From positions 1-24,316 of IMG/VR virus record IMGVR_UViG_3300042569_000270: DNA of 24,316 bases. The stretch is one strand, 5' to 3'. A program made the translations under genes and the position numbers. The notes under the pieces were generated by a model. The model was not told the DNA's origin. It saw only the letters and a list, made by a program, of their open reading frames with translations, and did no database searches. This document shows positions 6,094 to 14,842 of this stretch, piece after piece (position 1 is the stretch's first letter; each line of letters begins with the position of its first letter). The stretch comes from a virus.

Positions 6094-8914
6094 GATACAA
6101 CTAGCAACAGGCTACCTAGATGTTAAGGAAGGTACTTCATTCCCTCTGACATTTCAGGTAGGGGACATCAGAGATATAAGTCAAAGGAAAGGTAACTTCT
6201 CTAAGACCATTGTATTGGTAGGCAGTAAGAATAACAATGACCTACTGAACCACTACTACGATGTGAACATTGTAGCCGGTACCTTTGACATTAATGCAGT
6301 AACTAATTGCTCAGTTATCCAGGACGGCATACCTGTCATGGAGGATGCAAGCATGCAGCTCACAGCCATTAAGAAGGTACAGCTCACTGAACAGTATGAA
6401 GAGCATGTTGAGTATGAGGTATTGATTAAGGAAAGCAAAGCCGATTTCTTTACAGCCATCAATAACAAGGAGCTAACTGATATTGACTTCAGTGACCTCA
6501 ACCACACATACGATGCATTCAATGTGGTTAACCGATTTAACAACTCGGTAACTGATGGCTTCAAGTACTTCCTACCTGGAAGCGGTGACGCGTTCTACAG
6601 CACTCAAGAGTTTAAGCCTGCCATCTTTGCCAAGACTTACTTTGACCGTATCTTTCAAGATGCAGGATTCACATACAATTGGCCAGACCTAGTTGATGAT
6701 AAGTTTGACCGGCTAGTCATTCCATACAATGGGGATACGGATAACTTCGACTATGCAGATTATACAGTCAAGGCTAACGCAGGACCAACCACTTACACAG
6801 GTACCTTCTTTGCAGGTGTAGCTGAATTTCAGAACCCTCAAACAATAGCAGGATGGACTGAGACCGAAGACCCTCAGAACATTTACAATCCTGTCACTGG
6901 AGTATACAGTACTCCATTTAATATCAGTAGTAACAACTCACAGCAGTATGACTACAGCGTTCAGATACAATACGAGATTAGACTAGTGAACTCTTCAGGT
7001 GTTACATTGTATTCGGGTCAAGCCGGTACAGCTGCACCTGTTTTCTTTCAGCCTCAGTTAGTACTAACTCGAAATGGTGTAGTGTCATTCACTACCAACC
7101 TATACACTAACCCTGCACCACTTAACAACAGTGCAACGGTTACCTATGGAGTTCAAAGTCCAGGTTCAGTACCTAATGGTACCACAACTATCTTGAGTCA
7201 GACAGTAGTAACTACCATGGCATTGACAGCTCAGAACTTACCACAGCTATCTCAAGGTAGGTTAGCTGTTAAGGTTCCAAGGATAGCAACCCCAGTGACT
7301 GGAGCTAATGCACCAATATGGCGGACAGGTTCTGCAGCAGGTCCTGCTTGTGCATCCGGTCAGATAAAGGTACAGGCAGTGATCACTAGCATAGATGTTA
7401 CTATTACACCTAGCAACAACATTGTAGCTATCGGTGGTACCATTGATGTGAATGACTACGTGCCTCAGAAGATAAAGCAAAATGATTTCGTTAAGGCTAT
7501 CTTCAACATGTACAATCTGTACGCTGATGTAGATAAGACCCAACCTAATCAGCTCAACCTCATCCATAGGGATGACTACTACGATGCAGGTAAAGAGGTA
7601 GACTGGACTTACAAGCTAGCCAAGGACCAGGAGCAGTCACTGTCATTCTTGCCGGAACTGACTAGTAAGAAAGTAATACTCACCTATTCACCTGATACGG
7701 ATAGCCCTAATGCTACATACACTACAGCTACCAACCAAATCTACGGACAGGTAGAGGTAGTCTTTGATAACGAGTATGTCAAGGATGTGGACACTAAGCC
7801 TATCTTGTTTGGACCTACACCAATTATTAAAACTCCATTCGGTGCATACGTGCCAATGATAGCAGGACAAGCTCCTAAGACTAACCTGCGTATCCTGTAC
7901 GATGGCACAAGTAGATCATGTAGTCCGTATCACATCTATGACTACGGTACTACCGGTATGACAGGTGTAACAAGCTACCCGTATGTTGGTCACTTCGATG
8001 ACCCACTTAACCCTACATGGGATTTGAATTACTCGGTGTGTTCATTCTACTACTACCAACCATTAAGCCTAACAGATAACAATCTATACAACAGATACTG
8101 GAGGCGAACACTAGGGCAGATTAACAACGGTAAGATGTTGACTGCTATGTTCAATCTTAAGGATAGTGACATCCAGGCTATGGAGCTCAATGACAAGATA
8201 CGCATTGACAATAGTTGGTGGAACATTAACCGAGTTATTGACTACGATGCCAATGCTAACAAGCTTACACAAGTAGAGCTTATCAGTGTAGACAATGAGG
8301 TGAACTTCATGCCATTCGTTAACCCGTTCGGAACACCAGGTGTTGGCCTTCCAAATATATCAGCTATTCAGCAGGTAGCTAACAGCAGTGTGGTCAACAC
8401 TAAGAGCATGAACAGTAATGTGCTTACCGGTGGTGGCATGATAGGTGAGGTAGTCAACCGAGGTAACATTGTACCTGGAGGGCTCAGAGTAATGGTAGCT
8501 ACTGAAGGGTACTCAGTAGAGAATGATGGTATAGTCACTGACAACTTAGTGGTAAGAGGTAGCATGAATGGTATACCTGTTGACCCTGCATACTATAAGT
8601 ACACAGCATTGCTATCTCAATCAGGTACAGCTGACCCTGTTGCCGATGTGAAAGAGGGTAGCTTTGGTGAGATAGTATGGACTAGACAAAATCAAGGTGA
8701 GTATCAGGGAGCCATACAAAATTGGGAGATAGGAACTATACTAGGCAGTGAGCTTACCGTAATGATTAACAACGTAAACTTTGACGGGGTGATCAGTGCT
8801 CAGTATGTACCATCAAATAACACTATAGATATATTCACAACTCAGATAGGTGTGGGCTTTGTAGATAACTACCTTGTCAACACTACTATTGAAATAAGAT
8901 ATTACAAGCCATAA
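6086..8914 (+). CDS. large tail/baseplate protein
   Basis: From ATG 6086 the product has 942 residues (MVRIQLATGYLDVKEGTSFP...). I prefer this ATG to the upstream TTG at 6065. The N-terminal segment FPLTFQVGDIRDISQRKGNF and then SKTIVL.GSKNNNDLLNHYY is a pattern I recall in large tail proteins of Bacteroidota phages. The middle is Thr/Ser/Asn-rich beta sequence, and DYVPQKIKQNDFVKAIFNMY with YADVDKTQPNQLNLIHRDDY (~465-505) resembles tail-hub proteins. The C-terminal ~130 residues (after NLVVRGSMNG) look like a separate module, possibly host contact. Placed directly before the tape measure; I infer a tail-tip component. Confidence 0.68.
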   Translation: MVRIQLATGYLDVKEGTSFPLTFQVGDIRDISQRKGNFSKTIVLVGSKNNNDLLNHYYDVNIVAGTFDINAVTNCSVIQDGIPVMEDASMQLTAIKKVQLTEQYEEHVEYEVLIKESKADFFTAINNKELTDIDFSDLNHTYDAFNVVNRFNNSVTDGFKYFLPGSGDAFYSTQEFKPAIFAKTYFDRIFQDAGFTYNWPDLVDDKFDRLVIPYNGDTDNFDYADYTVKANAGPTTYTGTFFAGVAEFQNPQTIAGWTETEDPQNIYNPVTGVYSTPFNISSNNSQQYDYSVQIQYEIRLVNSSGVTLYSGQAGTAAPVFFQPQLVLTRNGVVSFTTNLYTNPAPLNNSATVTYGVQSPGSVPNGTTTILSQTVVTTMALTAQNLPQLSQGRLAVKVPRIATPVTGANAPIWRTGSAAGPACASGQIKVQAVITSIDVTITPSNNIVAIGGTIDVNDYVPQKIKQNDFVKAIFNMYNLYADVDKTQPNQLNLIHRDDYYDAGKEVDWTYKLAKDQEQSLSFLPELTSKKVILTYSPDTDSPNATYTTATNQIYGQVEVVFDNEYVKDVDTKPILFGPTPIIKTPFGAYVPMIAGQAPKTNLRILYDGTSRSCSPYHIYDYGTTGMTGVTSYPYVGHFDDPLNPTWDLNYSVCSFYYYQPLSLTDNNLYNRYWRRTLGQINNGKMLTAMFNLKDSDIQAMELNDKIRIDNSWWNINRVIDYDANANKLTQVELISVDNEVNFMPFVNPFGTPGVGLPNISAIQQVANSSVVNTKSMNSNVLTGGGMIGEVVNRGNIVPGGLRVMVATEGYSVENDGIVTDNLVVRGSMNGIPVDPAYYKYTALLSQSGTADPVADVKEGSFGEIVWTRQNQGEYQGAIQNWEIGTILGSELTVMINNVNFDGVISAQYVPSNNTIDIFTTQIGVGFVDNYLVNTTIEIRYYKP

Positions 8915-8915
8915 C

Positions 8916-11195
8916 ATGAATGAAGTAGAAATACCATTAAAGCTCGGTGGCATTGCCGAAATAAAAGCAGAACTTAGAGACCTCAAAGGTCAAATAGCTA
9001 ATGCTGCGGATGCTGATACAATGACTGAATTAGCTCAAAGAGCAGGACAGTTAAAAGACCAATTAAAGGATGCCAATGAGCAGGTAGCTATCTTTACCAC
9101 AGGCTCAAAGTTTGAAGCTGTATCTAATAGCTTCGGTGCCATCAAGGGTGACTTAATGAGTCTTGACTTTGAGGGTGCATCTGAGAAGGCTAAGGTGTTT
9201 GCTAAGAACATGGCAAGCATTAAGCCTGATGATATCGGCAAGGCGTTTAAAGGATTGACAAGTACTATCGGTTCTATCGGTAAGGCATTCATGTCATTAG
9301 GTCAAACCTTACTAGCCAACCCTATATATTTAATTGCTGCGGTGATAGCTGGAGTCATTGCTGCTACGATTTACTTAGCCGATAAGTTAGGCTATCTTGA
9401 CCAGGTAACTGAGGCAGCAGGTATGGTGTTTGATGCCTTGATTGAAACACTCAAAGAACTTGGTGAAAGTATGGGCATAGCTGCTGCTCAAAGTGAGGAG
9501 TACATAGCTATGCAGGAGGCTAACACTAAAGCTAATGAAGAGGCAGAGAAAAGTACAGCAGGTGTTATTGAAGTAACCAATGAAGTAGGCACTGCATTCG
9601 AGTTAGCTAAGGAAGGGGTAATCTCAAAAGAGGAAGCACTTGCTACCTACAACTCAAAGCTAGGTGATACATTTGGTGCAGCAACTACATTGGCTGAAGC
9701 GGAAAAATTATATGTAGCTAAAACTGATGCATACATTGCAGCTACCATGGCAAGAGCTCGAGCTGAAGTCTTTGCTAAGAAAGCAGCGGAAGCAGATGCC
9801 AAGGCAATCATGGCTAAGAGTAAAGACCAAACCACAGCACTAGATAAGGTTACTACCTGGGTAGATAAGAATAAGACTCTAGCGTATGTTGTAGGTGCCA
9901 CTACCTTGGGTACAGGTCTAGCAGTAGTAGGTACTCTTGATGCCATGGATAAATCAGGTAAGAGCCTAGCCGATAAGCAAAAGATGAGAGTTGGAGAGGA
10001 GCAGAAAAGGCAAGGCAAGATATCCAATATGTATCAAGAGGAGGCAAAGAAGGCATTGAAGAATGCTATTGAATTAGAGAAATCTAATGACATAAATATC
10101 AAAGGTAATAAGGCAAAGACTGCAAGCAATAAAAAACAAAGCGACCAACGTATCAAGGATGCTGAGAAAGAGGCAGAGAAGCTACGTCAAATTGCTATTA
10201 AGGAAAATGAGGATAGAATCAAAAGAGAGGATGAGCAGTTTGACTTACTCAATAAGCTAACCCTTACACAACGTGAGCAGGATATCCTAGCATTGACTCA
10301 AGACTATGATAAAAAGTATGAGCTCGCTAATGGCAATGCTGAACTTGAGAAGCTACTAGCTGAACAGCAGAAAAAAGATATCGCAGAAATCAATAAGAAA
10401 TATGCTGACGAGGCAGAAAAGAAAGCAAAAGAGGAAGCAGATAAATTAGCAGCAGCTAAGAAAGCAGCAGATGATCTAATCTTCAACTTGAATGCTACCC
10501 AACAAGAGAAAGATATTCGAGCACTGGAGGAGCAACTTGAAGCAGATAGAAAAGTGTTAGGTGATAACGCAGCTGCACAGCTCCAGCTTACTGCAAAGTT
10601 TGAGGAGGATAAAAAAGCCATTGAGAATAAGTATGCACTTGAAAGGATAGAGAATGCTAAGAAAGAAAGAGATGCTAAGATAGCTTTAGCTGAAGATATA
10701 TTCAATGGAGTATCTGCAGTAGGTAGTGCATTGATCAAGGACCAAAAGAAACTAGAGAAATTTAACAAGGCGAATGCGTTGATTCAAATTGGTATTGATA
10801 CAGCCAAGGCAATATCTTCATTAGTTGCTGCGTCTCAAGCTAACCCATTCAACGGATTGACAGCAGGTGCTGCAGGTATTGCTCAGTTTGCTAGCGGTAT
10901 CATTCAGATAGTTACTAACATAGCCAAGGCTAAGCAGATATTAACATCAGGAGGTACGCCATCACCAGGTGGTGGAGGAGGTACAGCTGAAGCAACAGGT
11001 GGAAGCAATACCAATGTAGCACAGCAGGTACCGGCATCAGCTCAGTTATTTGGTGCAGCCAATAGCGGTAACGTAGTGAGTGCAGGAGGAGGTACATCTA
11101 ACAGTTCCATGACTGTCACAGCTGTAGTATCTGAGACACAAATAACCAACGTACAAAACAAGATAACTAAGATTAATAAAAACGCTGAATTATAA
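8916..11195 (+). CDS. tape measure protein
   Basis: A 759-residue, Ala/Lys/Glu-rich, largely helical protein. After an N-terminal coiled segment (ELRDLKGQIANAADADTMTE) there is a hydrophobic stretch at ~133-155 (NPIYLIAAVIAGVIAATIYL). Long charged coiled coils follow at ~380-590 with repeated 'QREQDI.AL..DYD' and 'QQEKDIRALEEQLE' units, then a second hydrophobic region at ~622-685 and a Gly/Ser/Thr low-complexity end. This is the standard profile of a siphovirus tape measure, which sets tail length and is ejected through the envelope. At the usual ~0.15 nm per residue the tail would be about 110 nm. No lytic transglycosylase motif was seen. Confidence 0.88.
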   Translation: MNEVEIPLKLGGIAEIKAELRDLKGQIANAADADTMTELAQRAGQLKDQLKDANEQVAIFTTGSKFEAVSNSFGAIKGDLMSLDFEGASEKAKVFAKNMASIKPDDIGKAFKGLTSTIGSIGKAFMSLGQTLLANPIYLIAAVIAGVIAATIYLADKLGYLDQVTEAAGMVFDALIETLKELGESMGIAAAQSEEYIAMQEANTKANEEAEKSTAGVIEVTNEVGTAFELAKEGVISKEEALATYNSKLGDTFGAATTLAEAEKLYVAKTDAYIAATMARARAEVFAKKAAEADAKAIMAKSKDQTTALDKVTTWVDKNKTLAYVVGATTLGTGLAVVGTLDAMDKSGKSLADKQKMRVGEEQKRQGKISNMYQEEAKKALKNAIELEKSNDINIKGNKAKTASNKKQSDQRIKDAEKEAEKLRQIAIKENEDRIKREDEQFDLLNKLTLTQREQDILALTQDYDKKYELANGNAELEKLLAEQQKKDIAEINKKYADEAEKKAKEEADKLAAAKKAADDLIFNLNATQQEKDIRALEEQLEADRKVLGDNAAAQLQLTAKFEEDKKAIENKYALERIENAKKERDAKIALAEDIFNGVSAVGSALIKDQKKLEKFNKANALIQIGIDTAKAISSLVAASQANPFNGLTAGAAGIAQFASGIIQIVTNIAKAKQILTSGGTPSPGGGGGTAEATGGSNTNVAQQVPASAQLFGAANSGNVVSAGGGTSNSSMTVTAVVSETQITNVQNKITKINKNAEL

Positions 11196-11638
11196 TGAAC
11201 TCACTACAAGCAATCACCAACCACATTGAGCAGTTCTACAACAATCACCTGCAGGTAAAGAAAGTAGGTAGCGACTTCAAGGAACAGCTATACAACTTCG
11301 CTACCCAGGATGAGAAGTATCCTATTGTTTTCATTGTGCCGGTAAGCGTTAACCCTACCGAGAATACCTCAGAGTTTAACTTTGACATCTACTGCTTTGA
11401 TATCATCCAAAAAGATAGGGCTAATATCATTACAATACTAAGCGATACACAGCAGATATTGAATGACCTATTTGTGTACTTTACTTACAGCAATGACTAC
11501 AGCTTTGATGTCATAGGACTGCCTAGCTTCCAGGCTATAAACAATGATCTACTTGACTACGCTGCAGGGTATGTTATGAACATCACTCTTACCGTCAATG
11601 ACTGGACTGATTGTGCTGTGCCTCTATCAGGGAACTAA
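11195..11638 (+). CDS. putative tail completion/terminator protein
   Basis: A 147-residue protein beginning MNSLQAITNHIEQFYNNHLQ, with EKYPIVFIVPVSVNPTENTS near residue 50, FNFDIYCFDIIQKDRANIIT at ~66-85, and the ending YVMNITLTVNDWTDCAVPL. This pattern recurs in structural proteins of Bacteroidota phages, where it is placed as a tail-completion or tail-terminator-like protein. The role is inferred from size, fold pattern and position right after the tape measure. It shares one base with the tape measure stop (TAATG) and ends where the third late-promoter motif begins. Confidence 0.55.
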   Translation: MNSLQAITNHIEQFYNNHLQVKKVGSDFKEQLYNFATQDEKYPIVFIVPVSVNPTENTSEFNFDIYCFDIIQKDRANIITILSDTQQILNDLFVYFTYSNDYSFDVIGLPSFQAINNDLLDYAAGYVMNITLTVNDWTDCAVPLSGN

Positions 11639-11667
11639 ACATTTCGGAGGCTTAGAATAATATAGGT
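11637..11667 (+). promoter_or_regulatory. putative phage late promoter, copy 3 (fibre operon)
   Basis: AAACA at 11637-11641 (its first bases overlap the preceding TAA), a 17-nt spacer, AATATAGGT at 11659-11667, then ATG 11668. The last 21 bases including the ATG match copy 2 exactly. It would drive the tail fibre and the genes after it. Confidence 0.68.
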
Positions 11668-12729
11668 ATGAGTGCACCAAATTGGTGGGGAGACTGGAGA
11701 CCTATCCTCACACCTCACACCGGAAACCTTCAACCTACTGACTTACTAGAATGTACTTCTATAGTGGGTGGCTTACCTGTTAACACAGCCATTACAGGTG
11801 CTCAGATAATAGCAGCTGCATCGGGTGGTAGTGGGTTGACTATAGGAACAACAGGTATCACTTCAGGTACTATTGGTAGGGTATTATTCCAAGGCACAGG
11901 CAATGTATTACAGCAGAGTGCTAACTTGTTTTGGGACAACACAAATAACAGACTAGGGATAGGGACAAGTAGTCCATCTTTTTCTTTGGATGTTAATGGT
12001 GGTTTAAGAACACTTGGTGTATCCCAACTAAGAGGTCCATCAAACAGTATATTAGGAAGTAATTTACAAACAACATCAGCTGCTCTTATTTTTAATAATA
12101 CATTCAATGGTGCTCTTGGTATAGGTAGTTATTCTAATTCAGGCGCAGAAATTCAAAGTGCCCAAAATGGTGGTGTATCAGTTGGAGGTATTTTAATTTT
12201 ACAAAGACAAGCTGGAAATACATTAATTGGCACAGCTACAGACGCAGGATTTAAGTTAGATGTGAATGGTACTGCTAGGGTGCAGGGTACAATGACTATA
12301 CCATCAACAGGTAATTTTGGTATTACTGTTTCAAGAACAGGAACATCAGGTATAGCTCAACAGATTTTTAATTCTTCAGCCACAACTTATTTAGGTGCAG
12401 ATAGTTCAGGTGGTGGCTTTTTATTTACAGGTGGATTGCCTTATGCTTCATTTTTTGGTAATGGTGCAAATAGGCCTACACAATTTGGTACAAATGGTGC
12501 AATAAGAATGACTATTTTTGCAGGTGGTAATGTGGCAATAGGTACTACAACTGATGTAGCTAGTGCAATTTTACAAGCAAGTTCAACAACTCAAGGCTTC
12601 CTACCTCCACGAATGACCAATGCACAGATGCTAGCAATAGCTGCACCTGCTGCAGGATTGGTAGTATATGACACAACTAACAACAAGCACTGCGGATACA
12701 ACGGTACTGCTTGGCAAAACTTCTACTAA
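11668..12729 (+). CDS. tail fibre / receptor-binding protein candidate
   Basis: A 353-residue Gly/Ser/Thr/Asn-rich fibre-like protein. It has two copies of a fibre repeat (RLGIGTSSPSFSLDVNGGLR at ~92-111 and TLIGTATDAGFKLDVNGTAR at ~188-207), a third partial copy (NVAIGTTTDVASAILQASST), and a conserved C-terminal tip starting GFLPPRMTNAQMLAIAAPA and ending NGTAWQNFY. Such repeats are typical of trimeric appendages in Bacteroidota phages. The N-terminus (APNWWGDWRP) is probably the virion anchor. The section between about 11,930 and 12,595 is visibly more A+T-rich than the ends, suggesting module exchange. A role in host adsorption is inferred. Confidence 0.75.
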   Translation: MSAPNWWGDWRPILTPHTGNLQPTDLLECTSIVGGLPVNTAITGAQIIAAASGGSGLTIGTTGITSGTIGRVLFQGTGNVLQQSANLFWDNTNNRLGIGTSSPSFSLDVNGGLRTLGVSQLRGPSNSILGSNLQTTSAALIFNNTFNGALGIGSYSNSGAEIQSAQNGGVSVGGILILQRQAGNTLIGTATDAGFKLDVNGTARVQGTMTIPSTGNFGITVSRTGTSGIAQQIFNSSATTYLGADSSGGGFLFTGGLPYASFFGNGANRPTQFGTNGAIRMTIFAGGNVAIGTTTDVASAILQASSTTQGFLPPRMTNAQMLAIAAPAAGLVVYDTTNNKHCGYNGTAWQNFY

Positions 12730-12977
12730 TGATACAGATAGAACCACTTAACATACCAACTAAAGGCACAGCATCTCAGATGTCAGTGCTTGTACTTAAC
12801 TTTGCTACCAATGCTACCACAGCTCAGACCTATTGGCAACTATATGATCAGGAGGGAACACCCCTATTGGATGGTAACTACACCATGACTGAGGAACAGT
12901 TCGCCACATGGGGTACTGACAATAATGTAGTTAATGAATATGTAGCAGATGCTATAGGAGTAACAATAATATCATGA
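12729..12977 (+). CDS. small virion-associated protein candidate
   Basis: From ATG 12729, which shares its A with the fibre stop (TAATG), the product has 82 residues. It is beta-rich: IEPLNIPTKGTASQMSVLVL, then TTAQTYWQLYDQEGTPLLDG and EEQFATWGTDNNVVNEYVAD. It resembles short proteins encoded next to fibres in Bacteroidota phages, which could be fibre partners or assembly factors; this is positional inference. An in-frame TTG/ATG six codons upstream lies in the fibre gene and is less likely. The TGA overlaps the next ATG (ATGA). Confidence 0.6.
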   Translation: MIQIEPLNIPTKGTASQMSVLVLNFATNATTAQTYWQLYDQEGTPLLDGNYTMTEEQFATWGTDNNVVNEYVADAIGVTIIS

Positions 12978-13096
12978 TAGAATTAGACGAAAAACAACTA
13001 GAAGAGATTAAAGCATACTTGGCTGAGCTACCAATGAAGTACGCCTTACCTCTATTGCAGTACTTAGAGAAATTAAAAGAAGAGCAGAATGGCTAG
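12974..13096 (+). CDS. 40-residue helical hypothetical protein
   Basis: A short frame with stop-start coupling on both sides: ATGA with the preceding gene and an 8-nt overlap with the next. The product is a charged amphipathic helix pair (DEKQLEEIKAYLAELPMKYA, then LPLLQYLEKLKEEQ). It could be a small assembly factor for the fibre or tail; no family recognised. Confidence 0.5.
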   Translation: MIELDEKQLEEIKAYLAELPMKYALPLLQYLEKLKEEQNG

Positions 13097-13559
13097 ATAC
13101 GCAAACACAGGTGAGTTCAATGTGCTATATCCTACCCGTAGGAAAATGGCTACTATACTCAAGAGAATAATTAGACAGGAAGTAGCAGATGGTGAGGGTA
13201 CACTTGTAGAAAGTGTGCGTATCAATGCCAAGGTAACAGGCTTCCAAAAACTAGAGATACAAATAGTAGCTATGTACTACTTTATATTTCTAAACAATGG
13301 GGTGCCACAAACTGCTAACGCCTATGGCCCCAATGGTGGGTCTATAGCTCCACGAGATTTCGTTGCACAATTTACTGATGCGTTAATGGCAGCAGGTCTT
13401 GTTGCTGAGATATATCGGCAGTATACTGAATGGATAACTAAAAAGTATCCTTTGGTACAAGCTGTTGAAGTGCTTGAGAAACAATATAAATTAGTGTATA
13501 CATTTGAGGCACTTGACCCTCCTGCAACTTTTACTCCTGGGTTCCCGTTAGATGTCTAA
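13089..13559 (+). CDS. putative structural protein
   Basis: A 156-residue protein. Features: basic N-terminal region (TRRKMATILKRIIRQEVADG), a strand-rich centre (GFQKLEIQIVAMYYFIFLNN), GGSIAPRDFVAQFTDAL at ~84-100, and a long C-terminal helix. The 'FLNNG ... APRDF' order is loosely like the HK97 gp10 tail-component group ('Y..FVE.G ... .RPF'), but the match is weak. It ends in a 12-nt tail-to-tail overlap with the minus-strand gene, so this operon and the minus-strand one converge here with no visible terminator hairpin between them. Confidence 0.55.
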   Translation: MARYANTGEFNVLYPTRRKMATILKRIIRQEVADGEGTLVESVRINAKVTGFQKLEIQIVAMYYFIFLNNGVPQTANAYGPNGGSIAPRDFVAQFTDALMAAGLVAEIYRQYTEWITKKYPLVQAVEVLEKQYKLVYTFEALDPPATFTPGFPLDV

Positions 13560-14288
13560 CTCTTTTTTCATACCCAGAACATTAAACACATAAACGAGTG
13601 GTAGGGCACCTATCTTATCACTCTTAGTTATGTCACCTTTTGATAGGCTATAGATCATTAGCTCCCATGACCACTTGGCACTCTGTTGTTCTTTCTCTAT
13701 TTCTTTGATTTCTTCAGGGTCAAGTTCTGCCTTTTCTTCATTGGTCAATGGCTCATCTGCTTCACCCATAAATAGGTTCTCATACTTTTTAAGGAAGTCA
13801 TCCCTAAACTTTAAGAACTCATGTATCAATCCATACACATCTGTGATGGGTAGGTCAAGGAACTTATCAGCCCTAATGGTGCAGTCAAAGTCATAAGGTT
13901 CCATTACCTCATCACCCCATTCATTCAGCTTAGTGTTCCGGTATAAGATAGCACATACATTAGCTAGGTTCTCTATATAGTTCTGACCAAAATAAAAGTC
14001 CAGGTCAATGTACTCATATAGGCATAGCTTGTTGAATGGCTTGAGCTTCAACCCAAGTAGCTCATGTTTATATCTTTTGGATGGTTCAGATTTACACCAC
14101 TTATTCTCTTTGATTAATTGCCGCATCTCATCAACATCGAGCTCTTCAATATCCTCAATTGGTAAGTCTGACAAGATAGAAAGTGCCTCACTATTGTAGT
14201 GATACGAACCCTGTGAGGCATCTATCTTATTAAACTCAATGAACTGCTCAACAGTTACATCACTCCACTGCTTCGGTAGGTGTATCAT
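13548..14288 (-). CDS. putative tail assembly chaperone-like protein (second of a related pair)
   Basis: A 246-residue acidic protein read right to left. It opens MIHLPKQWSDVTVEQFIEF, closely parallel to NREIPNQIDELTIEQFETI at the start of its upstream neighbour: both have a Pro, a spacer and [LV]T[VI]EQF. This suggests tandem paralogues. The rest is helical, with a Glu-rich stretch near 175-195 (NEEKAELDPEEIKEIEKEQQ). Acidic helical pairs are typical of tail assembly chaperones that wrap the tape measure, and no other candidate occurs in this window. It overlaps its partner by 29 nt in a different frame. The assignment is inferred. Confidence 0.5.
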   Translation of the reverse strand: MIHLPKQWSDVTVEQFIEFNKIDASQGSYHYNSEALSILSDLPIEDIEELDVDEMRQLIKENKWCKSEPSKRYKHELLGLKLKPFNKLCLYEYIDLDFYFGQNYIENLANVCAILYRNTKLNEWGDEVMEPYDFDCTIRADKFLDLPITDVYGLIHEFLKFRDDFLKKYENLFMGEADEPLTNEEKAELDPEEIKEIEKEQQSAKWSWELMIYSLSKGDITKSDKIGALPLVYVFNVLGMKKELDI

Positions 14289-14799
14289 TTCTTAATTGTT
14301 GGCCTATCTTTTGAGCTATGAACATGATATAAGGGATGGCAATGTTAGCATCTAGCTTCCGTAACAGCTTAGCCTTTTGTTTGATGTGAGCATCAGCATA
14401 GTGTTCGGTGGGTGTAAGGTCCTCACGTTTGAACATGACAGCTAACATCTCAGATATGTATCCTTTGTTCTTATGTAGTGCTACCTTCTCAATAATCTTT
14501 GTATCACGTACAGTTAACTTCATTTGAGCCTTATACAAGTAGCCTTCAATCTCAAGCTCCTCCACTACAGGAAAATCTTTTTGCTCCATTGTGTTGAAGC
14601 TTTTAACAATCTCTACAAAGTCAGCAACATCCGTATCCCAAAATTCATTCTCAGGTATCCCCAGGTAAGCGAATACTTTAAGGTGTTTGTCAATGGGGTC
14701 AAGGCTAGTATCATTGTTGATATCAGTAATAGTTTCAAACTGCTCAATGGTCAGCTCATCGATTTGGTTGGGAATCTCCCTGTTTAAGATAGTTATCAT
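14260..14799 (-). CDS. putative tail assembly chaperone-like protein (first of a related pair)
   Basis: A 179-residue acidic protein with the ELTIEQFETI motif near residue 14, a helical core including NEFWDTDVADFVEIVKSF and YKAQMKLTVRDTKIIEKVAL, and an ending KAKLLRKLDANIAIPYIMFI. It starts on the minus strand, back to back with the XkdF-like gene across a 43-bp gap. A Bacteroidota-like -7 box (TATATTTG) is readable on this strand at 14822-14815. A chaperone role is inferred from acidity, pairing and the absence of another candidate. It is unusual for tail genes to oppose the tape measure strand. Confidence 0.5.
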   Translation of the reverse strand: MITILNREIPNQIDELTIEQFETITDINNDTSLDPIDKHLKVFAYLGIPENEFWDTDVADFVEIVKSFNTMEQKDFPVVEELEIEGYLYKAQMKLTVRDTKIIEKVALHKNKGYISEMLAVMFKREDLTPTEHYADAHIKQKAKLLRKLDANIAIPYIMFIAQKIGQQLRNDTPTEAVE

Positions 14800-14811
14800 G
14801 TTTTAAAATTT

Positions 14812-14842
14812 GAACAAATATAGGAAATTTATAATATAGGTA
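14812..14842 (+). promoter_or_regulatory. putative phage late promoter, copy 4 (head operon)
   Basis: GAACA at 14812-14816, a 16-nt spacer, AATATAGGT at 14833-14841, one base, then ATG 14843. Because the gene on the left is divergent, the promoter of the head operon must lie in this 43-bp gap. This makes the copy the strongest argument that the motif is a promoter. TATAAT overlaps the motif start (14831-14836). A second AATATAGG at 14817-14824 lacks an upstream RAACA. Confidence 0.7.
14815..14822 (-). promoter_or_regulatory. possible host-type -7 box for the minus-strand operon
   Basis: TATATTTG on the minus strand fits the Bacteroidota TAnnTTTG element and lies 15 bp before the minus-strand ATG at 14799. 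A matching -33 TTTG at the usual ~19-nt spacing is not evident, so this is tentative. It overlaps the left half of late-promoter copy 4 on the other strand. Confidence 0.4.

Noticed and set aside
9647-10027. Another minus-strand open frame inside the tape measure gene
   Set aside because: Low-complexity Ser/Ala/Val product, no start context, fully inside a strong gene.
10304-10768. Long minus-strand open frame opposite the tape measure gene
   Set aside because: Its Ser/Ala/Phe-rich product is the mirror of Lys/Ala/Glu-rich coiled-coil codons; the plus-strand gene is convincing.
11940-12600. CRISPR-like or tandem DNA repeats in the fibre gene
   Set aside because: The repeats are at protein level and irregularly spaced; no constant spacer pattern.
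14245-14300. Programmed -1 frameshift joining the two chaperone-like genes
   Set aside because: The second frame is +1 relative to the first and no clear slippery heptamer is present in the overlap; both have their own ATG.
14817-14824. Extra AATATAGG as a sixth late promoter
   Set aside because: No RAACA at the right distance and no start codon after it; treated as part of the fourth copy's surroundings.
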